Below, in pieces: positions 7,719 through 15,618 of a DNA stretch of 64,000 bases (positions are counted from its first letter, which is position 1; each line of letters begins with the position of its first letter). Source of the DNA: ENR-C20 sp942493145 (GTDB lineage: Bacteria > Bacillota > Clostridia > Acetivibrionales > DTU013); contig OW818679.1 in NCBI GenBank assembly GCA_942493145.1, positions 2,232,001-2,296,000 on the forward strand, in the 5' to 3' direction. Under the pieces are notes generated by a model. It was not told the DNA's origin. It saw only the letters and a program-made list of their open reading frames with translations, and made no database searches. A program made the position numbers and the translations under genes.

Positions 7719-9335
7719 CTATATTAAAACCTGTCTGCTTGCGGAGAATTTATCCTTATATTCCGTAGGCGTCAATCCTGTCGCCTTTTTAAATATCCGG
7801 CTGAAATAATTGGGGTCGCCATATCCGGTTCTGAAGCAAATTTCCTTAACATTGTACTCAGTCCCTTCAAGGAGACTTTTTGCGACCTTTATCCTTAACC
7901 TGGTCAGATAATCTATAAAATTTTCTCCCGCCTCTTCCTTGAAAAGCCTGCTGAAATATTGGGGACTGATATTCACCTTGTAAGCCACATCTTCAAGTGT
8001 AATCGGATGTGAATAATTTTCTTCGATGTATCTTTGTGCCGTCTTTGTCAGATTACTTATTTTGCTGCTGTTCATCTGGCTGAATCTCGAAACCAGCGTT
8101 CCGACCTTCTTGTTGAACCAGAGTCCCAGCTCGGTCAGATCCTCCATTGCCAGCAGCTCTTCCAGCAGGAACATATCTCCGGGATTTTCATCTTCACTGT
8201 CATTCCATACTGTCCTGCTGATAAGGGTTATGATTTCAATAAGTTTGTTTTTTATTTTCAGGGGCTGCGCAGGATATGTCACTGTAAGCCAGCCGTAGAT
8301 ATCCTTTAATAGCGTGAGACAGCCTTCTGCATCGCCTTTTGAAGCCCTTGAAATCAGGAGCTTCTCTTTCTGCACAGGGTAACCGTAGCATTTCCGGCTG
8401 TATGATGGCAGGTCGGATATGTGCATGGCTCCGGTCCCATTCAGATACTGCAGAGCTGTCAGGGATTCATTGTACGACGTTGGTATAAGCTCATAGTTAT
8501 CATATGCCCTTCCAATTCCGATTTTTATGCCATCCCCGATTTTACCGGAGAATGTATTTATAATATATCCAGCCAGATTAACACCGTCTATCCTCAGTTC
8601 ATATTCATCCTTTTCCAGGTTTTCCGGGAAGAAGACAACAATCCTGTTAAGCATGACAGGCCCCACTATACATTTTCTTTTATGCCTTATGGTCTCCCTG
8701 AACATTGGGTAAAAATTCTGGCTGCGCACACTGTAACCGATTTTATTCCCCAGTTCCCCTCCGCCTTCATGCTCCCCGAATTCAACCGTCATGACGTATC
8801 CGCCCTTTTCGTTCCATTCGAATATCTGTCGGTAGTTCAGCAGATCTTTAATGCTGTCTTCCATAAAAACCAGGGAATATATGAAACCCGGTTCCAGTAT
8901 GGGCAATACATTTTCCAGTCTTTCCTTGAGCTTCAGCTCCGCATGATACTTTTCATTCTGGCCGAATACATGCTCCTTGGCCATTTTCATGGTTTCAATA
9001 ACCTTGACCCTGTTAACTGGCTTGAGGAGATACTCAATTGCACCCAGATGGAGCGCTTCCTTTACAAAATCAAACTGGTCATAGGCTGTCAGGATTATAA
9101 ACAGTATCTGGTTGAATCTGCTTTTAATCTCACTCATGGCGTCAAGGCCATTGATACCTGGTATGCCTATATCCATGAACACGATGTCCGGCATGCAGGT
9201 TTCAGCTTTTTCTATGGATTCCCGGCCAGACCGGGCTGTTGCGACTATCTCCACGTCGTTGAAGTTGTTTTCGATTATGTACTTCAATGAATCGATCATG
9301 ATCTGTTCATCATCCACAAGCATCACTTTATACAT
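7719..9335 (-). CDS. response regulator with AraC-type DNA-binding domain (YesN-like)
   Basis: The 538-residue protein starts with a receiver domain (MLVDDE at the N terminus, phospho-acceptor Asp in FMDIGIPG near residue 56, Lys in LLKPV near residue 106). A long linker follows, then two AraC helix-turn-helix units at the C terminus (ISPQYFSRLFKEE and GDPNYFSRIFKK). This is the architecture of YesN-type regulators that switch on sugar transporters. Its ATG overlaps the end of the kinase gene by 8 bases, so the two are co-translated. The likely target is this operon, though no operator could be identified by eye. Confidence 0.92.
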   Translation of the reverse strand: MYKVMLVDDEQIMIDSLKYIIENNFNDVEIVATARSGRESIEKAETCMPDIVFMDIGIPGINGLDAMSEIKSRFNQILFIILTAYDQFDFVKEALHLGAIEYLLKPVNRVKVIETMKMAKEHVFGQNEKYHAELKLKERLENVLPILEPGFIYSLVFMEDSIKDLLNYRQIFEWNEKGGYVMTVEFGEHEGGGELGNKIGYSVRSQNFYPMFRETIRHKRKCIVGPVMLNRIVVFFPENLEKDEYELRIDGVNLAGYIINTFSGKIGDGIKIGIGRAYDNYELIPTSYNESLTALQYLNGTGAMHISDLPSYSRKCYGYPVQKEKLLISRASKGDAEGCLTLLKDIYGWLTVTYPAQPLKIKNKLIEIITLISRTVWNDSEDENPGDMFLLEELLAMEDLTELGLWFNKKVGTLVSRFSQMNSSKISNLTKTAQRYIEENYSHPITLEDVAYKVNISPQYFSRLFKEEAGENFIDYLTRLRIKVAKSLLEGTEYNVKEICFRTGYGDPNYFSRIFKKATGLTPTEYKDKFSASRQVLI

Positions 9336-10881
9336 TTGAATTCACCGCCTTTTTGCCTTCAGGCAGGCGAAGGATGAAATCCGTCCCCTGCAATGGTTCA
9401 CTCTCTATTTCCACCGTTGCCTCATAATCATAGAATAAATTCAATCTATTAATTATATTATTCAAACCGATCCCATTGGTATGTCCCTTCCCCGGTTCCC
9501 TTGCATTGTCTGAATTCATCCTTCTTATATATCTGCCGTCCAGAATATCATGGATCAGCTGGGGCGCCATGCCCTTTCCATTATCCCTGATTGATATGAC
9601 AGCCTGATCATCCTCTTCTAATGCAGTGATCCATACCTTTCCACCCGTCTCCATCTCATTCAGTCCATGAACGAATGCATTTTCCACGATCGGCTGAAGT
9701 ATGAGGCATGGGATCTGCACTTCTGAAATATTTTCATCCATATCGATTATAAATTCGACCTTGTCGGCAAATCTCACCTGTAACAGGTAGATATAATTCT
9801 TCACATTCGACATTTCATCACTTATCGTAACCGGATTGTCCAGGTTCCTCAGATTATACCGGAACAGCTCGGCGGCACGTTCAATGAATGTACAGGCGCG
9901 ATCGGCATTTTCAAGCATTGCAAGCTGCGCACCCGTGCTCAGTGTGTTAAAAAGGAAATGAGGGTTGATTTGCGTCTGAAGCGCGTGGAGCTCTGCCTCC
10001 TTCAGATCGCTTTTCATCTTAAGGTTTTCCATCTCCCGTTGCTTCAGCTTGCCTTCCAGTTCGGCCTTTTCCCTGATCTCATTGATATATTGCCTTATAC
10101 TGCTGGTCATCCTGTTGAAGGCCAGTGCCATAGTCTTTATCTCATCATCCGTTTCCACCTGGACATCCGGAACGTCAAAGTTCCCATGGGTGATTTCGTT
10201 TGCGATTCCCGACAGGTTGGAAATGGGCTTGGTAAGTTTATATGAGAATACAACAATCAGCAACAGATTAAAAATAACTACAGCGATCAGTATCCCGATA
10301 TCCAATAATTCAATGAGAAGGAAATTATTCTGCAAAATGAGGTATCTGTCTGAATTCTGTAAAAACAATGTGTTGTTGAGTTTGTTTATGTATTCGTTTA
10401 TATAACCATAAACCTCCTTGCTCTCCTCATAATGTACAAGGTATTGCTGGGTGAGCCGTCCACGTTTGGCATTTACAGCTCCCTCGGTTACTTCAAGGTA
10501 GGTGGCTATCATATTCTTTATGTCCATGGCTATCAACGCACTGTCAATATCCGTATAACCCGTATCCAGCTGTTCGGAATCCATATATAGCTCGTTCTGA
10601 TACTTGTAATAATCGTCAAGGGCTTCAGAAGATTTTGAGGACAGATAGACCTCCAAAAGCGGCTGTACCTTGTTGAGCTTGTTTTGAAGCTCCTTCAGCT
10701 GCATATTGCCCTCAAAGGTAACGGTTACCTGGTCCAGAAGCATGTTAATGGTATAGAAGGAGAATATGTTTGCAGCACACATAAACAACATAGTCACTGC
10801 GAAATACATCAACAACCTTTTACGTATCCTGTTTTTCATCAGGGAAACCTTCAACCACTTAATAAACCCGGTTTTCATCAA
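9328..10881 (-). CDS. sensor histidine kinase (YesM/LytS-like)
   Basis: The 517-residue kinase has a transmembrane helix near 24-50, an extracytoplasmic region of about 140 residues predicted as mostly helical, a second helix near 195-220, a HAMP segment, a His_kinase domain with the phospho-accepting His in INPHFLFN (about residue 320), and an HATPase domain (IVENAFVHG, DNGKGM, GIGLNNI). This matches YesM-type kinases. It lies between a binding protein and its response regulator, which suggests that its outside domain reads a sugar-loaded binding protein. Confidence 0.92.
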   Translation of the reverse strand: MMKTGFIKWLKVSLMKNRIRKRLLMYFAVTMLFMCAANIFSFYTINMLLDQVTVTFEGNMQLKELQNKLNKVQPLLEVYLSSKSSEALDDYYKYQNELYMDSEQLDTGYTDIDSALIAMDIKNMIATYLEVTEGAVNAKRGRLTQQYLVHYEESKEVYGYINEYINKLNNTLFLQNSDRYLILQNNFLLIELLDIGILIAVVIFNLLLIVVFSYKLTKPISNLSGIANEITHGNFDVPDVQVETDDEIKTMALAFNRMTSSIRQYINEIREKAELEGKLKQREMENLKMKSDLKEAELHALQTQINPHFLFNTLSTGAQLAMLENADRACTFIERAAELFRYNLRNLDNPVTISDEMSNVKNYIYLLQVRFADKVEFIIDMDENISEVQIPCLILQPIVENAFVHGLNEMETGGKVWITALEEDDQAVISIRDNGKGMAPQLIHDILDGRYIRRMNSDNAREPGKGHTNGIGLNNIINRLNLFYDYEATVEIESEPLQGTDFILRLPEGKKAVNSNV

Positions 10882-10932
10882 TATACCTCAACATGCATCA
10901 GTATGACCTATACCGTAATCAGCCCGGTTAAA

Positions 10933-11952
10933 CTAATCTGTATCTGCCTTGTCTGTGTTCTTATTAAGGAATTGTGTAACGTTATCCTGGGTTATGCTCC
11001 TTATTTCAGTCGGGTAATAAGCGGATATCCTTCCATACCTCTTTAATTCTACAAGTGCGCTTATGGAATCGTATCCCATCTTCTCAGCGTTCTTTGCAAT
11101 CGTACCGTAAATAACTCCTTTGGATATATAATTAAGCAGCGTATCGGAATCACCTATACCAATGACGTCATAGCCTACCTTGTTAAGGTCAATGAGGCGC
11201 TGTGCCACGCTTTCGGTATCACTTGATGTGGTGCATACTATAAAATCCAGGTCCGGTCTGGAGGTAAGGACCTCCCCTGCTGCATCCTCAATGCCTGAAT
11301 AATCCTTTCCAATTGTATCAATAATTGTGATTTTTATACCGATGTCTGCCAACCCGTCATTGATGCCTGAGATAATCAGATTCTGTATTGTGGAATCCTC
11401 AGCCTCGCTGTTGACAAGAACCGCTGCAGAGGCTTTTCCATTACTGGCCTGCATCAGCATCCTTCCCAGTTTAAGCCCGGAATCGTATGCATTTGCGCCA
11501 ATGAAGGAGGAACGCTTACTTTTGCCGGCGTCGGTATCGATTGTAACTACTGGTATGCCCTTGCCTGCTGCCTGGTCTATAAGCTCCTGCGCTTCTTCTT
11601 CGTCCCAGACATGGGTCGCAATTCCATCAACCTTTGATGCCACTGCTATCTTAAAGCATTTCTTTTCTTCGTCACGATCCAGAAAGCTTGGACCTACGAA
11701 TTCAACTGCCACATCAAATTCATTGGATGCCCTTTCGACCCCTTTCTTCAATGAACTCCAGAAAGGATCGCTTATATTTTCAGATATTAGAATGAAATGG
11801 AATTCAGGCTCACTGTCATGGGTAATGATTTCAGTGTTCTTTCCGATACCTGACAAAGAGCTCCTGAAATTGAAGAATATTAGTATCCCGGCTCCTATTA
11901 TAAAAAAAGCCATAAATGCAAGAAGAACATGATATTTGTGAATTTTAATCAT
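10933..11952 (-). CDS. membrane-anchored sugar-binding protein (RbsB-like), first gene of the sensing operon
   Basis: The 339-residue protein has an N-terminal hydrophobic segment (about residues 9-28) with no lipobox Cys, so it is probably anchored by an uncleaved helix. A ribose-type periplasmic-binding domain follows, with ILISENISDPFW, VVTIDTDAGKSKRSSFIGANAYDSG and an IGIGDSDTLLNYI segment. It differs clearly from the two xylose-type binding proteins downstream. Its position just before the kinase gene suggests a sensory rather than a transport role. The next gene starts 51 bases on. Confidence 0.85.
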   Translation of the reverse strand: MIKIHKYHVLLAFMAFFIIGAGILIFFNFRSSLSGIGKNTEIITHDSEPEFHFILISENISDPFWSSLKKGVERASNEFDVAVEFVGPSFLDRDEEKKCFKIAVASKVDGIATHVWDEEEAQELIDQAAGKGIPVVTIDTDAGKSKRSSFIGANAYDSGLKLGRMLMQASNGKASAAVLVNSEAEDSTIQNLIISGINDGLADIGIKITIIDTIGKDYSGIEDAAGEVLTSRPDLDFIVCTTSSDTESVAQRLIDLNKVGYDVIGIGDSDTLLNYISKGVIYGTIAKNAEKMGYDSISALVELKRYGRISAYYPTEIRSITQDNVTQFLNKNTDKADTD

Positions 11953-12019
11953 GTCTGGTACCTCTTTGCTGCATTATTCGTATGTTTATATTTTACATAA
12001 AATCCGGAAATAAGTAAAG

Positions 12020-12124
12020 TTAATTGGTAGGAGGTGAATTCCCCTGATTGCAGCATGGCTTGTATCCGCAGGAACATGAGTCCGTCTCCAGTACATTGAG
12101 TTTCTTGCTATATTTCCACGCCAT
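12020..12124 (-). other. possible small Cys-rich peptide ORF (34 codons)
   Basis: An ATG at 12124 opens a 34-codon frame that overlaps the last codons of the nuclease-like gene in another frame. Its C-terminal half contains five Cys in the pattern CSCGYKPCC followed by a polar tail. The Shine-Dalgarno match is poor. The Cys pattern looks more ordered than chance, but length and context do not prove expression. I do not recognise it. Confidence 0.25.
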
Positions 12125-12991
12125 CGGCTTCACTGACAGATTTTTCAGCTGGCAACAATGCCCGGAGGAGCGAATGCATCTCGTTGAACTTCTTTGCACG
12201 GATTTGTATGCGCTTCCCAAGACGAGACGCGAGATTGAAAGCAAAATCCATGCAAGCGTCCTTATCGTACAATTGAATGGTGCTCAAACGCATTACTTCA
12301 ACTCCCTGCCTGTCGAGAATCGCAGATCGCATCACATCTTTACCTTGCTCCGATGGACTGTTGTGAAAAGCAAAGCTTTCATATTCGACAGCCAACTTTG
12401 CCGGTTTATAATACAAATCCACAAAGCAGCGCTTCTGGCCAAGACGTTTGCCGGCTTCTTCCCTGAGCCTGATCTCATGGTTGAAAACGGCACCGTCAAG
12501 CCCGTAACCTCCCAGGGCATGCGGCAGAGTCAGAATCATATAGGCCATCGATTCCATGACGGACGCAGAACCGTCTTCTATGTATTTTACCGCCCGTGAG
12601 GCTTTGAGATATCCACGGTGACCCGGGGTTTTCGCGAGAAAAGTCTTGAGTTTTTGCTTTGTCGTGATTGCCCCGGAAGGGTTGCCCGGCGGATACGAAC
12701 AAAGTTGCAAGCCAAGCAATATAAGCCGGTGGATATCCAATTTACACGCAAGCTCGAGAAACATCAATTCCGGCGACGCAACCATTTTGCCGTTTCTTGA
12801 AACCACTGCACCGGCAGGCAGAGCAAGTTCGCACAAGTGGATTATTCGTCCTTTTTTTGAGATCTCGTGCTGCGTTCGGAAACTGTAAAATGGGCCGGCT
12901 CTGTTTCCGCGATTTCAGAACCGAGCACGGCTTCAATATATGGGATATTCCAAAAGGCAGCAACTGAAAAATAACTCAAATACTCATTCAT
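12108..12991 (-). CDS. DUF559-like nuclease-fold protein split by a -1 frameshift at A7
   Basis: From ATG 12991 a frame of 49 codons runs to TAA at 12842-12844. The adjoining -1 frame stays open from upstream of that stop to 12108 (about 242 codons). The switch coincides with C-A7-G at 12851-12859, read as A AAA AAG in the zero frame, which is the dnaX slippery heptamer. A slip there gives one smooth product of about 290 residues. The C-terminal part has FVDLYYKPAKLAVEYES followed by a conserved His and MRLS, which resembles the PD-(D/E)XK-like pattern of DUF559/Vsr-type proteins. I recall look-alikes in Coriobacteriia, from memory only. There is no good ribosome-binding site at 12991. It may be a frameshift pseudogene or a programmed-frameshift gene. 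Confidence 0.6.
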
Positions 12992-13468
12992 ATAGGAATT
13001 ATACAGTTAGGTGTTCAAATTTTCAAGTAGTGTGCAAGTTTTTTTGGGTTAGAACCAATATTTTAACTAAATTTGTGCAAATTTTTAATTAATACAAAGA
13101 TATTCGGGATATATTCGCTACAATTCACGCAGTACTTAAAATTTTGCACACACAGACGCAAAAATTCCGATAAAAGAGTGATCGGCAAATTGGGATTTAA
13201 TTCTCTGGCAGCATCTTATCCTGTAAGGTCCTGTATTCATTCGGAAGGTTGTTCTGTTCAACAAATCACTGTTTATATTTGATAAGATAATAACCATTAG
13301 TTCATATAATGAAACGAATGAGCATTTAATATTTCAATGTTATAATTGTGGAAAATGATAAGTCAAGTAGCTGAATAACATAAAAAATCCATAATTTCAG
13401 GACATTGCTCCTTTAATATGGGTTTGTTCAAGTTGCCTATTAGAAATGAATTTAATATGATTTTATAA
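12992..13468. other. gene-poor AT-rich spacer
   Basis: I find no convincing gene in this stretch. A 69-codon open frame on the plus strand at 13073-13282 has no start signal or recognisable family. The only structured element is the cassette-like repeat at 13411-13450, behind the GNAT gene. The rest is AT-rich and marks the left side of the accessory island. Confidence 0.6.
13411..13450 (-). repeat. cassette-boundary repeat copy a
   Basis: The plus strand carries AATATGGGTTTGTT at 13415-13428 followed by CAAGTTGCC. In gene direction this is the AACAAACCCATATT core with a GGCAACTTG arm upstream and an imperfectly complementary arm (GCAATGTCCT) downstream. It begins about 40 bases after the stop of the GNAT gene. 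Five related copies lie at about 13960, 14340, 15285, 29880 and 30440. Confidence 0.7.
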
Positions 13469-13927
13469 CTAAATCAATCTTAGGCACATTTCCTTATCCA
13501 AATAACAAAAATTAAATTTTTCATAAATTCCTTTCCCATCATCCGTAGTACTCAGATATAGTTCACCAACGCCAAGATGCCTTGCTTCTTGAACCACAAT
13601 TTCCATTAACTTAGTAGCTATGCCCTTTCCACGAAATTCCTTTAGCATATATACATTAAACACGTAACCAATTTTACCTGTAATGTTTGATGGCTTTGGA
13701 ATAACATTATAAATGCAAATGATTACACATGAGATAATTAGGTCATTATATGTAGCAATATGACATACAAAAGTATTACTACTAATCTGTTTATATAAAT
13801 ATTCCTTCGTAGCTATTTTGAATTCTTCTGATGGTTCTTTTCCTATTGCCTGATATAGAAAATCCATTCTGTTTTTAAAAATGTTTTCAACATCCTCAAT
13901 AGTCGCTTTCCTTATATTGATTTCCAT
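13469..13927 (-). CDS. GNAT family N-acetyltransferase
   Basis: The 152-residue protein has the GNAT fold. The acetyl-CoA loop is RGKGIATKLMEIV near residue 99, preceded by the YVFNVYMLKEF strand and followed by LYLSTTDDGKGIYEKFNF. A GAGGAT site lies before the ATG. The substrate cannot be told; such small acetyltransferases act on amines, antibiotics or protein termini. The gene is visibly more AT-rich than the operons around it and is followed by a copy of the cassette-like repeat, so it was probably acquired together with its neighbours. Confidence 0.88.
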   Translation of the reverse strand: MEINIRKATIEDVENIFKNRMDFLYQAIGKEPSEEFKIATKEYLYKQISSNTFVCHIATYNDLIISCVIICIYNVIPKPSNITGKIGYVFNVYMLKEFRGKGIATKLMEIVVQEARHLGVGELYLSTTDDGKGIYEKFNFCYLDKEMCLRLI

Positions 13928-13957
13928 TTAATTCACATCCTCACAAAAATATAATTT

Positions 13958-14309
13958 TCAAAATGAAACACGTGTGCAATATGGGTTTGTTGCAGTTGCG
14001 TTTTCTGAAATTGTATATTTACTTACGTCGCAATCTTTTATTTCGGTTTTCATCATGCTGGCCATTTCTACTAATTCTAGTTCATTTGGCTTCTTTGATT
14101 CATCCCACATCTCTTCTTTTGGCATCCACCATACAGGGTCCTTTTCGAAGAGTATCTCCTGTTACTCTAGGAAACAAGTGCCAATGAACATGAGATATAC
14201 CATTACCAAGCAATTCATAATTCAACTTTTCAGGCTTAAAAACTTTATAAACTGCCTCGGCTACAAGAGACATCTCTTCAAGAAATTTTATTTTTATTTC
14301 ATGTCGCAA
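13958..14309 (-). pseudogene. broken HIT-family hydrolase gene
   Basis: A reading frame ending near 14100 contains the histidine-triad motif HVHWHLFPR and the preceding LGNGIS segment of HIT proteins. The N-terminal strand-helix part expected upstream is missing, and an in-frame TAA sits right before the first usable codon. After LRKGP the frame breaks: the sequel VWWMPKEEMWDES, which belongs to the same protein, is in another frame and runs to a TGA at 13958. So the gene has lost its 5' part and carries a frameshift, and it is unlikely to make an active hydrolase. Its last codons overlap cassette repeat copy b. Confidence 0.75.
13960..14013 (-). repeat. cassette-boundary repeat copy b
   Basis: The plus strand reads AATATGGGTTTGTT at 13978-13991 followed by GCAGTTGCGTTTTCTGAAA, preceded by GAAACACGTGTGC. 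The last 17 or so codons of the HIT remnant run through it. Copy d shares both the core and the GAAACACGTGTGC arm. Confidence 0.75.
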
Positions 14310-14380
14310 CTGTTAACCCGATAAACTCAAAGGCTCATTTATTAAGGGTTTGTTGTGGTTCACTTTTTTTGAAATACTTA
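14306..14380 (-). repeat. cassette-boundary repeat copy c
   Basis: The plus strand carries TTAAGGGTTTGTT at 14341-14353 followed by GTGGTTCACTTTTTTTGAAA. An opposing arm, CGCAACTGTTAACCC at about 14306-14321, is partly complementary to it, so the whole could fold into an imperfect stem with a loop of about 20 bases. It follows the stop of the methyltransferase gene by about 60 bases. Confidence 0.7.
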
Positions 14381-14414
14381 ACTAGCCACTCTTAGTAAAA
14401 ATTATGTTTTGTTT

Positions 14415-15215
14415 CTAAATGAACTGGCATTTTTGTGCAAGTAATATATACGATAATGGATAGCCTTTGTTATCGTATGCATTTGTCAATCCCACATCAT
14501 AATTATATTCATTCAGTTTTTTTATTGTCATTCCAGTTGTAATTACCGAATTAACAATATCAGATAAAGTATGTGAAAAGCTTGTAAATGTTTTTGATTC
14601 GTACTGTGGCGTCATATACCCCATACCATTGTTTTCAATCCAGGGGGCTTTTCTAAAATATGAATATGTGATTTTGTTTATGTTTTTCTCATCAAAACCA
14701 TCTTCATCTGGCAACGAGAGCATATTCATGAATGGATGAAAATCATTAATAAGCATTAGGCCATTTGACTTCAAGCATTTTGATACTTTTTCAAATAATA
14801 TGTTTAAATTGTTAAACCAAGTAATAGCACCTATTGTAAAGAAAATAAAGTCAAACTTGTTATAGTAGCTTTCATCAATATCAATAATGTTAGTCACCAC
14901 AAATTCACAGTTAACAATGTTCGCTTTTCTCGCCGTCTCCTTTGCTTGCTCAATAATATTCCCAGCGATATCAAAACCAACTCCACAGCTTGGATTTAAC
15001 TGCATCATAGACAATAATTCCCGACCATTGTTGCAACAGAATTGAGCAATTGTTTTTCCTTTTAAATCAGTTTTTTCAATTTCACAAACAACATCAACAT
15101 TAAAAAAGGGAAGTTTCTCAGTCATTAGGATTTTGTAATTGTTATCTCCCCAATTAGGTCTTCTGTGCTCAAACGCTTCTTCCCATGCAGCCTTATTAAT
15201 TTTTATATATTCCAT
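14415..15215 (-). CDS. class I SAM-dependent methyltransferase
   Basis: The protein has about 266 residues from ATG 15215, chosen because GGAG lies 8 bases upstream. The Rossmann SAM-binding motif is IAQFCCNNGRELL with the acidic GVGFDIAGN strand after it, then FDFIFFTIGAITWF as motif IV. The Cys-rich form of motif I is like that of a group of small-molecule methyltransferases. The substrate is unknown. It is AT-rich and flanked on both sides by cassette-like repeats. Confidence 0.85.
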   Translation of the reverse strand: MEYIKINKAAWEEAFEHRRPNWGDNNYKILMTEKLPFFNVDVVCEIEKTDLKGKTIAQFCCNNGRELLSMMQLNPSCGVGFDIAGNIIEQAKETARKANIVNCEFVVTNIIDIDESYYNKFDFIFFTIGAITWFNNLNILFEKVSKCLKSNGLMLINDFHPFMNMLSLPDEDGFDEKNINKITYSYFRKAPWIENNGMGYMTPQYESKTFTSFSHTLSDIVNSVITTGMTIKKLNEYNYDVGLTNAYDNKGYPLSYILLAQKCQFI

Positions 15216-15279
15216 TTCATTTTCTCCATTAATCATTTAATTAAAATCATTTTTTACTTTAATAATTAATCTTCTTTAT

Positions 15280-15335
15280 TGCGCAATATGAAACACGTGT
15301 GCTATATGGGTTTGTTACGGTTCACTTTTTATAAA
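15280..15335 (-). repeat. cassette-boundary repeat copy d
   Basis: The plus strand reads GAAACACGTGTGCTATATGGG, then TTTGTTACGGTTCACTTTTT at about 15290-15330. Its left half nearly repeats copy b and its right half nearly repeats copy c. It begins about 20 bases after the stop of the small membrane protein gene. Confidence 0.75.
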
Positions 15336-15349
15336 GATGGCGAATTAAC

Positions 15350-15592
15350 TTAATATTTATAGTTGTTTTTAAATTCATTATTTACTTTCCTGAATTTAAT
15401 TAAGCAATAAATTGAACTTATTCCTCGCATCCAAAAAAGACAAGATATCGGAATAACTAGCCATAAGGATATTTTTGCATTGATTCCTTTTTTGTAGGCA
15501 CTCCAGGATAAGATTGCTGAAAAAACTATCCAGTAAATATTTGATGAAATTTTCTTTTCTGATAAAAATACTTTTATAATATATTCTTTCAT
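15350..15592 (-). CDS. small two-helix membrane protein, unknown function
   Basis: The protein has about 80 residues, with two hydrophobic segments (about 20-36 and 44-65) and basic ends. ATG 15592 has GGAG five bases upstream; a GTG two codons earlier is also in frame. I do not recognise a family. Like its neighbours it is AT-rich, lies on the minus strand and is followed by a cassette-like repeat. Confidence 0.6.
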   Translation of the reverse strand: MKEYIIKVFLSEKKISSNIYWIVFSAILSWSAYKKGINAKISLWLVIPISCLFWMRGISSIYCLIKFRKVNNEFKNNYKY

Positions 15593-15618
15593 TATCACTC
15601 CAAGTGGAAATCATATTA

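Noticed and set aside
8421..9290. Long open frame on the plus strand opposite the response regulator
   Set aside because: It is an antisense shadow of a well-supported YesN-type gene, without start signals.
12028..12036. Perfect AGGAGGTGA ribosome-binding site on the plus strand
   Set aside because: No open frame of useful length follows; the complement is explained by the Pro-Pro codons of the small minus-strand frame.
13073..13282. 69-codon plus-strand gene in the spacer
   Set aside because: No ribosome-binding site, no family, and low-complexity AT-rich composition.
13411..15335. Classical attC sites of integrons
   Set aside because: The repeats share the position and fold idea but not the conserved GTT/AAC core boxes in the right spacing, and no IntI gene is present; kept only as integron-like.
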